NCBI RefSeq assembly: GCF_003584645.1 | Contig: NZ_AP017928.1 | Span: 832,981 to 896,980, forward strand | Reading direction: 5' to 3' | Source: Methylocaldum marinum | GTDB lineage: Bacteria; Pseudomonadota; Gammaproteobacteria; Methylococcales; Methylococcaceae | Length of the DNA stretch: 64,000 bases | Part shown: in pieces, positions 63,327 to 64,000 of the stretch | Numbering within the stretch: position 1 is the first letter of the stretch | Layout: every line of letters begins with the position of its first letter | The notes under the pieces: model-generated | What the model saw: the letters and a program-made list of their open reading frames with translations, nothing else | Databases searched by the model: none | What the model was told of the DNA's origin: nothing | Translations under genes and position numbers: made by a program

Positions 63327-64000
63327 TCAACAGATTTTGTAGTTCCAAAGCCCGGCGGAAAGTGAGAAAAAATAATCCACGAAGTGACCCAGATGATTTC
63401 TAATCCGATGCATCAAGCAGTGGAAGAACTTCATGCCACCGATGGCATGCTCAACGATGACCCGCGTGGCGGCTTGTTTTCTGTTCTGTTTCTTCTGCTC
63501 AGGCGTCAATGTCGGATTAGGGTTTTTCTTGGATTTTCTAGGTTTCTTGTGGGGTAGATATATTTGGGTACTTTGATAATCTTTGTCCGCGCCCAGAAAT
63601 CCTAAGTCAAGCCATAAATTGACCTTTTCGAACCACGCTGAACCCGGCGTGAAGACGTCTTTCATGAGTGTGTAGTCATGTACGCTGCCTGCCACAATGC
63701 AACACAAAAACAATATCCTTCGATTAAAGTCGGAGATTACGAGGGATTTGAGCGTATGTCTTTTTTTTTCCGCTGTAATGCTTTTCCTGTTCAGTTTCAT
63801 CTTGGGGTCGAACGCAAGCGACCTCCACGCCATCGATCGCTATGTTCTTATATTGATCAATGAGTTGAGAGAATTCTGCTGGGGTTGTTAGCGTGCGCTC
63901 CGGCATGACGTTGAGGCTTGTCAACGCTCGCACTAAAACCGGCAGCAACCGGTCGATGTGGGCATGGGCATGGGCATGTCCGCCACTAAAACCGAAATGA
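63327..64000 (-). mobile_element. IS5-type (DDE_Tnp_4) transposase, 5' end beyond window, with poly-A frameshift site
   Basis: Two overlapping minus-strand frames make one transposase. The upstream frame, open to the window edge, reads GHAHAHAHIDRLLPVLVRAL, then NIAIDGVEVACVRPQDETEQ (first Asp). At nine A residues (63769-63761) it passes into the second frame, KRHTLKSLVISDFNRRILFL, LWLDLGFLGADKDY (second Asp) and VIVEHAIGGMKFFHCL (Glu), completing the DDE triad. Several IS5-group elements use programmed frameshifting at such A-tracts; an inactivating frameshift is the alternative. The element end near 63300 was not resolved. Confidence 0.8.

Noticed and set aside
1..64000. tRNA or rRNA genes
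   Set aside because: I looked for cloverleaf-like and rRNA-like stretches in the intergenic gaps and recognised none; a covariance search would be more sensitive.

Overview
The window comes from a gammaproteobacterial methanotroph of the Methylococcaceae type. The strongest evidence is a complete soluble methane monooxygenase (sMMO) operon on the minus strand at the left end (mmoX-Y-B-Z-D-C, then mmoG, which runs off the edge). Its proteins read almost like those I remember from Methylococcus capsulatus Bath, and all the diiron ligands of MmoX are present. Two departures stand out: a 56-residue one-helix membrane peptide sits between mmoZ and mmoD, and a 99-residue ORF sits between mmoC and mmoG. 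A sigma54-like promoter and upstream palindromes precede mmoX.

From 8 to 36 kb lies an exopolysaccharide (EPS) region in two minus-strand blocks. Block 1 (9.07-16.65 kb) holds a Wzy-like polymerase, a Wzx-like flippase, two GT4 glycosyltransferases and two paralogous secreted TIM-barrel hydrolase-like proteins. Block 2 (23.2-35.0 kb) reads, in transcription order: priming sugar transferase, GT2, methyltransferase, nucleotidyltransferase, epimerase, radical SAM/SPASM protein, CDP-glucose synthesis pair (RfbF/RfbG-like), Wzz/GumC-like chain-length protein, PilZ-CpsD-like fusion, Wza-like export lipoprotein. Between the blocks are a secreted subtilase preceded by a c-di-GMP-I (GEMM) riboswitch, IS fragments, and the remains of a diversity-generating retroelement (DGR): a secreted FGE/C-type-lectin-fold variable protein, a hairpin and a truncated avd, with no template repeat or reverse transcriptase seen. 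A PEP-CTERM protein follows block 2. The riboswitch and the PilZ domain suggest that c-di-GMP controls EPS and matrix functions.

From 36.8 to 41.4 kb is a patchy, decayed stretch: direct repeats, a frameshifted small gene, an NHLP-type RiPP precursor, a truncated and frameshifted TPR regulator ending at a perfect 22-bp inverted repeat, and a dienelactone-hydrolase-like gene. From 41.5 to 57.5 kb are mostly chromosomal functions: an RRM protein and an RhlE-type helicase, a zinc-ribbon protein, a GT41 O-GlcNAc-transferase-like enzyme without TPRs, a membrane Ser/Thr kinase with a 44-codon Pro-Gln tract, a minus-strand cluster of four phosphodiester/nucleotide enzymes (PLD, EEP, nucleotidyltransferase, metallophosphoesterase), and a MASE1-PAS-PAS-GAF histidine kinase.

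From 57.8 to 61.5 kb a compact aldehyde dehydrogenase-eutB-eutC set would convert ethanolamine to acetaldehyde and then acetate without microcompartment genes. The right end holds intergenic repeats, a small secreted protein, a gene fragment, a dense block of nested inverted repeats and a partial IS5-type transposase with a poly-A frameshift site. I recognised no tRNA, rRNA or CRISPR array.
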